This document shows positions 62,101-64,000 of a DNA stretch of 64,000 nucleotides, in pieces. Under the pieces are notes generated by a model, which saw only the letters and a program-made list of their open reading frames with translations, did no database searches and was not told the origin of the DNA. The position numbers and the translations under genes were made by a program. Origin of the DNA: Fumia sp045615345 (GTDB lineage: Bacteria; Bacillota; Clostridia; Oscillospirales; Ruminococcaceae); the NCBI GenBank assembly GCA_045615345.1, contig JAZLER010000013.1, forward strand, positions 1-64,000, written 5' to 3'. How positions within the stretch are numbered: position 1 is the stretch's first letter; each line of letters opens with the position of its first letter.

Positions 62101-62117
62101 CTCAGAATCTTTTTCAT
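56166..62117 (-). CDS. Giant secreted BspA-like LRR protein with dockerin
   Basis: A 1983-residue exported protein. Signal peptide 1-27; Ser/Glu-rich linker 28-92; two LRR_5 blocks (about 95-390 and 392-798), each opened by a GNCGENLTW-type module; two tandem beta modules (about 800-893, 894-1003; FNTKDGNFYTF and FNAKDGNFYSF). Residues about 1005-1640 are a mostly helical region I do not recognise, with Gly/Ala-rich hydrophobic parts such as GVGGALAGWSAGKVVSDLL. An InlB-type repeat (about 1745-1812), a carboxypeptidase-regulatory-like domain and a type I dockerin (about 1896-1983) finish it. Adhesion or carbohydrate-surface binding is probable. Confidence 0.92.
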   Translation of the reverse strand: MKKILSLVLAFIMTISIFNGVSLSALAEETSVSLEETMVYEEISEDIIEEPSEFSEESSELSVELSEEASEEIIIENSEENSVETSEETIMLLSGDIVASGTCGDNLTWTLDEDGLLTISGTGEMTNYAYYSSVPWYNYRNTVKSVDIKDGVTSIGNRAFYEFISLRSIKIPNSVISIGESSFECCESLLQVKISEGMVNIGKYAFYGCDFLLSVEIPKTVTYIGERAFSSCDSLEIITVVKGNKIYRSEGNCIIEINTNKLIVGCKNSIIPNYVTSIANYAFAYCQISVSIKIPDSVTSIGIGAFTNCDFLRRVELSDSITYISSNAFSNCDALTDIIIPSSVRIIGVGAFKGCEALAEVYYYGTKEKWNAISISSNNSTLNNAIINYNYSGELCNVIASGNCGENLTWILDYDGVLTISGTGEMEDFARYDSVPWYTYRKSIKELYIDSGVTSIDNYAFLDCRELENIVVDNGNTVFHSEGNCIIHTETSGVVLGCKNSIIPNYIKLIYSYAFNNCSSLISIKIPNGVIDIGYNAFQGCTHLLSIDIPNSVTSIDGGAFMNCLSLTKIKIPNGITRLESYTFEYCYSLTSIEISNSVTYIGLNTFSGCKSLTSIEIPDSVESIYGRAFAGTSITSIMIPSSVKYIYDNPFVGCKYLEEIIVSSDNEKFHSNGNCIIYTKSNSLKLGCNNSAIPNYVTSISAHAFEQCHSLVSIVIPKSVTWIGEFAFWECSSLTAVEIPDSVTRIDKSAFSGWDYGSLVDVYYTGTREQWYNIYVGSNNKYFTNATIHFNSSKNKFSFNTKDGNFYTFLDETQLSNTSNIVFGDSNLSFTHDEYTVNDILFRSLDESIITITGVSATGTEGNYCLKVDAKKTGRTTITATLPNGKSIYAGVVVSKKFAFNAKDGNFYSFSGNTGLSNTEDIVFGDKNLKFIHNEYTTDDIVFESLDEEIIEINGVVGAGTEGYYSLKVAAKKKGETTITATLPDGTSISAGVVVKKNNVIELTTEYSPEYLYYSKTFLSNNNDMTTTPEIFVGLTNKPIYSLDYSNDEGKTSLHDVKIHATVSGSNMSFDKTFYQNTYESMMEELKINESLADLLLLYPYNVNNNTFETKKTFNVTLTITAKELSEPHTETVSFSVENYPDIVDSHLDFINNNATYKELKNNDAVVYANAVKDTWDYGWNNAVFNFVSIDNLLGFNNPYDLVIADVLSEFLGAERYQEFGMALLFKNFSQTYESVLTSTWEACSEIQDFTSGIIDVVDKMAKDEYFDKDLKIKPNAIEKLWKSSKYKTMESLSLFDYADGDLYTHISMKMVNSRSVQDKIDNAFALADKGGQAWNFATTGVNIANDIVKGINYTSVLNAYCDADHTSKQAVLIVLNRVYNDGSASQRLKSALERYVLTETDFGEIASKVEIALQSTAEACWDIYKGLFSAQIGSILWQSIGSISFMYNGASMTVATCPVTQGVGGALAGWSAGKVVSDLLCDSSDKASEMKKVVILGELAQYAGQALEICESILRSNPTEENIEYYERMFELFKIIQTQSITRLQKVNEIKAYSLIERIFTDHDKTVVQINWDLECEKQSYANLRCHGSLSEAIASLSPFVSSTKVIEIKCPVNVSLYSLEDELLVQIVDNEVVFNAIGAVATVFDDAKYIIVPADREFKVKLTANDSGTMTYSVSEFDQGEMVRKINFNDISLYEGQVFDAYVESGYEVSENSYALYTTGQNAIKEVIPYDESISGSQLKSLSVNVTCVGNGSARGVEAATSGDYVVVMATPDDGYDFTGWYDAAGNLVSEDENYGFIIKENTKLTAKFGDLYTPPIIGGYTYSISGNIKAYGDASKDVTVELLSGEEVVDTRTVTGNSGTYAFEKPAGGTYTVRVSKTKHATREYEVTVDETDVTQDVTIWLYGDVNTDGSVNGADTLQINRRVANMSSAFNMATDTDYRLKVANVTNIALNDTLINAADTLQINRKVANLTSVFDKIA

Positions 62118-62155
62118 ATTTACTCCTCCAAAACAGAATTTTATATACCTTTTTA

Positions 62156-62184
62156 ATTTTACTCCATTAAACCAAAAAAGTCAA
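62156..62184 (-). promoter_or_regulatory. Promoter of the giant LRR gene
   Basis: Minus-strand TTGACT (62179-62184), 17-bp spacer, TAAAAT (62156-62161), identical to 44444-44472. Confidence 0.85.
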
Positions 62185-62221
62185 TAAACCTGAATTAATT
62201 TTATATTTAAACTAATTAATG

Positions 62222-62291
62222 TCACACCTCATCCGCTTCACTTCGTTCAGCACCTTCTCCCACTGGAGAAGGCTATTTGAAATCCGTTCGC
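62222..62291. repeat. Dispersed repeat unit
   Basis: acctcatccgcttcacttcg, then ttctcccactggagaagg, a palindromic type also partly seen at 15-145 and before the DUF559 gene. No gene lies in the 437 bases between the giant LRR gene and the signal peptidase gene. Confidence 0.7.
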
Positions 62292-62526
62292 CACGCCCTA
62301 CGAATTTCTGCCCCATCGGAACTCATAAATGCGTTCCCTACAAGCCTTCCCTGTGTAAGGGAAGGTGGCAGGCGAATGCCTGACGGAAGGGTTGTCCATT
62401 CAAATCCGTTCGCCACGCGAACACCTCTCGAGCCTCCCTTGAAATCCCTCCACCAAGCTTGCGCTTGGTCCCCCTCCCTTTAGACAAGGGAGGCAGATCG
62501 GAAGCTCCACCACAGGCGGATTTCAT
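62292..62526. repeat. 235-bp direct repeat, right copy
   Basis: Same orientation as 55896-56130, about 98% identical. Recombination between the two would delete the whole 6-kb giant LRR gene. Confidence 0.95.
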
Positions 62527-62527
62527 T

Positions 62528-62557
62528 AAAAAAACACCCCGAAGGGTGCTTTTTTTA
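62528..62557 (-). terminator. Terminator of the signal peptidase-like gene
   Basis: Hairpin aaaaaaacacccc/gaagggtgcttttttt (acaccc/gggtgc core) reaching into the stop codon at 62555. Confidence 0.88.
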
Positions 62558-63466
62558 CTCTACTTCAATATTAACAGTATATTCACCGACTTTAATCTTA
62601 AATGTCTGGCCTTTTTTGAGGAGCATCTGTGCCATCTCGGCGCCGTTTACGCTCATAGTGAGGGTTTTATCGGTTGTTAAAACGGGTTTAAAGGAATCCT
62701 TGGTGTTGATGGTAACACTTTCCACTTCTTCTGTATCTTCGTTCCTTTCCTTGCCTGCAAGGGGGTTGAAATCAAGGTTTGAGAACTTCTCAGGTTCTTT
62801 TTCGGTAAGGAAGCTCTGGGGCTTGGGAGTTTCTGCCATATACTGCGCTGTCACATCGACAAAGTTTTCATCGTTATCATCAGGAAGTACAGGTAAACTT
62901 AACACCCTTGATTTTTCTTTTTTGCTGACCAAAGCCGCAATTATAAGCAAAATAAGTTCTAAGAAAAGAAGTGCCGCAAAAGGTATTGCTATGAGCATTA
63001 CAAGTCCGTCAAAATCGTTTGCAAAATCAATTACATAACCTGCAAAAGGTACTGCAAAACTCACCTTGCCGAAAATATCGGTTGTGCCCAGTAACAAAGT
63101 TTCGGTGTCGGCATCGCCTTTTAATGAATAAGCGAATGCACCGTCAGTATACTCAGCAGAAACGAGTCTTTTAACGGGATAATGTCCGTCCTGCTCGTGG
63201 AGCATTAAAATATCGTCAACATAGAAAAAGCTTGTTTCTCCTGTGGGAGCATAAAAAACCGCACTGCCCTTTGAAATCTGCGGTTCCATCGAAGAATCGC
63301 CCACAGATGCCACATTGTAGCCAAAAAGCTCGGGTAACATATCTTTTTGTCTGTCGCTGTAAACTTTAAGCCCGAAAGCTGATACAGCCCCGATTATAAG
63401 GAAAAATACAATAAAAATTATAAGCGCCCAGATTCTTAAAGCGCGTGCTTTAGATTTTTTTGACAT
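62555..63466 (-). CDS. S26 signal peptidase-like membrane protein
   Basis: A 303-residue protein. A basic N-terminus and membrane helix (about 11-33) are followed by NVASVGDSSMEPQISKGSAV, with the catalytic Ser in SSMEP, then DDILMLHEQDG and YPVKRLVSAEY, and SLKGDADTE, as in S26 SipW-like peptidases. A second helix (about 150-175) is followed by a 125-residue cytoplasmic tail ending in a beta motif. The base may be the Lys of YPVKR or the His before it. It could process the neighbouring secreted proteins or a sporulation-related TasA-like substrate. Confidence 0.82.
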   Translation of the reverse strand: MSKKSKARALRIWALIIFIVFFLIIGAVSAFGLKVYSDRQKDMLPELFGYNVASVGDSSMEPQISKGSAVFYAPTGETSFFYVDDILMLHEQDGHYPVKRLVSAEYTDGAFAYSLKGDADTETLLLGTTDIFGKVSFAVPFAGYVIDFANDFDGLVMLIAIPFAALLFLELILLIIAALVSKKEKSRVLSLPVLPDDNDENFVDVTAQYMAETPKPQSFLTEKEPEKFSNLDFNPLAGKERNEDTEEVESVTINTKDSFKPVLTTDKTLTMSVNGAEMAQMLLKKGQTFKIKVGEYTVNIEVE

Positions 63467-63548
63467 AACAAAAACTCCTGTCGAAAATATAAATATATAT
63501 AGTTATTATCCTATATTTTGTCGTCAATGTCAATAGAATTGCAAAAAT

Positions 63549-63574
63549 AAAACCGACTCATAAAGCCGGTTTTA
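63549..63574 (-). terminator. Terminator of the Cys-rich small gene
   Basis: aaaaccggc/gactcggtttt-type hairpin (aaaaccg, loop, cggtttt) followed by atttttgc on the minus strand. Confidence 0.8.
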
Positions 63575-63577
63575 AAT

Positions 63578-63814
63578 CTAAAACTTAAAATATTCCTTTG
63601 CATTTTTATAACACCAGTCTTCAAACGCTTTTAATATAGCTTTATAATTATTCGGTAATTCTCCATCAAGGAAACAGTCAATCATATAATCACACTCGTC
63701 ACAACAGCATTCAATTAAATCACCTTTTTCATCATAACACTCTCCGTTAAACGGACAATCCTCCCCGTAATTTCCGGGTACAAAATCCATATTATCTGTT
63801 TTTACAGTTTTCAT
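63578..63814 (-). CDS. Cys-rich acidic small protein
   Basis: A 78-residue acidic protein with seven cysteines in the middle (EDCPFNGECYDEKGDLIECC, then CDECDYMIDC), consistent with a metal-binding site. Function unknown. The start at 63814 has GGAGAG. Divergent from an XRE-type gene; the roughly 110-base space between them contains an aagatat...atatctt inverted repeat that could be an operator. Confidence 0.75.
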   Translation of the reverse strand: MKTVKTDNMDFVPGNYGEDCPFNGECYDEKGDLIECCCDECDYMIDCFLDGELPNNYKAILKAFEDWCYKNAKEYFKF

Positions 63815-63925
63815 TATTACTCTCCTTATCTTAATATGTTTACATTATATAATGCATTAGTCTATATGTAAAGAGCAAAAATAAGATATTATCTCATTAA
63901 AATATGATATATGGAGAGATATCTT

Positions 63926-64000
63926 ATGATTAAATTAAATGTCTTGAAATTACTCGAAAAGAATAATAAAACCAAATACTGGTTATACAAACAACTTGGT
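63926..64000 (+). CDS. XRE-family regulator, 5' end only
   Basis: ATG at 63926 after GGAGAG; 25 codons visible: MIKLNVLKLLEKNNKTKYWL and YKQLG. The pattern LLEKNNKTKYWLYKQLG matches the first two helices of YozG-like Cro/CI HTH proteins. Truncated by the window edge. Confidence 0.7.
   Translation, partial: MIKLNVLKLLEKNNKTKYWLYKQLG

Noticed and set aside
42386..62117. Cellulosome locus
   Set aside because: Dockerins are present, but no cohesin scaffoldin or dockerin-bearing glycoside hydrolase is in the window.
1..64000. CRISPR array, prophage or insertion sequence
   Set aside because: The repeats are irregular, palindromic and unevenly spaced; no cas, integrase, transposase or phage structural gene is visible.

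Overview
The window comes from a moderately AT-rich, anaerobic, spore-forming member of the Firmicutes, class Clostridia, probably an uncultured gut lineage near the Oscillospirales/Ruminococcaceae. The basis is: a yicC-remA-gmk-rpoZ-priA-def-fmt-rsmB-rlmN-prpC-prkC-rsgA-thiN-spoVM gene order typical of Firmicutes; the Clostridia marker RiPP pair SCIFF peptide/SCIFF maturase beside yajC; spoVM and a SpoIIM homologue; type I dockerins on BspA-like leucine-rich-repeat proteins; and an oxygen-defence set of flavodiiron protein and rubredoxin. Nearly all genes lie on the minus strand. No transposase, integrase, phage gene or CRISPR array is visible.

Layout. 1-300 is a patch of dispersed repeats. 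301-6250 holds a small membrane protein with a LexA-like box, a uracil-DNA-glycosylase-like protein, an FAD oxidoreductase divergent from a PocR/AraC regulator, and an MBL hydrolase. 6335-10134 is a three-gene operon: an HTH-like protein, an unrecognised 211-residue protein and an SF2 helicase fused to a zinc-metallopeptidase domain. 10358-11859 is bounded by 120-bp inverted repeats around tRNA-Ser, a cell-wall amidase and tRNA-Leu. 11876-17731 carries VWA, macro-domain, SdpI/SdpR, PAS/PHP/EEP, DUF378 and NERD proteins. 17763-31727 is the long housekeeping cluster, including the 28-codon spoVM. 32027-33397 is a uracil/xanthine permease with a structured leader.

33477-36167 is the most interesting locus. 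A strong promoter and cobalamin riboswitch with a terminator expression platform control a 61-residue protein and a secreted protein. The secreted protein combines a DUF4430 (transcobalamin beta-domain-like) domain, an alpha/alpha-barrel and cell-wall-binding repeats. It looks like a bacterial, cell-wall-attached counterpart of intrinsic factor/transcobalamin, and I infer that it captures corrinoids at the surface.

36286-41996 holds a DUF559 nuclease inside repeats, purC, a flavodiiron protein, a ZIP transporter, rubredoxin, and a tandem PII-like/DUF1538 pair. 42386-62117 has two dockerin-bearing LRR proteins that share a promoter and C-terminal modules (the larger is flanked by 235-bp direct repeats). 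Between them are a GH42-like glycosidase, a P-loop ATPase that seems to lack a standard start codon, sporulation-related membrane proteins, proC, the SCIFF locus, and a GHL10/amidase pair. The right end has an S26 signal peptidase-like protein, a Cys-rich small protein and the start of an XRE-type regulator that runs off the window.

Several real genes are very short and easily missed: spoVM (28 aa), the SCIFF precursor (49 aa), rubredoxin (52 aa), a Cys-rich zinc-ribbon protein (58 aa) and the 61-aa riboswitch-controlled protein.
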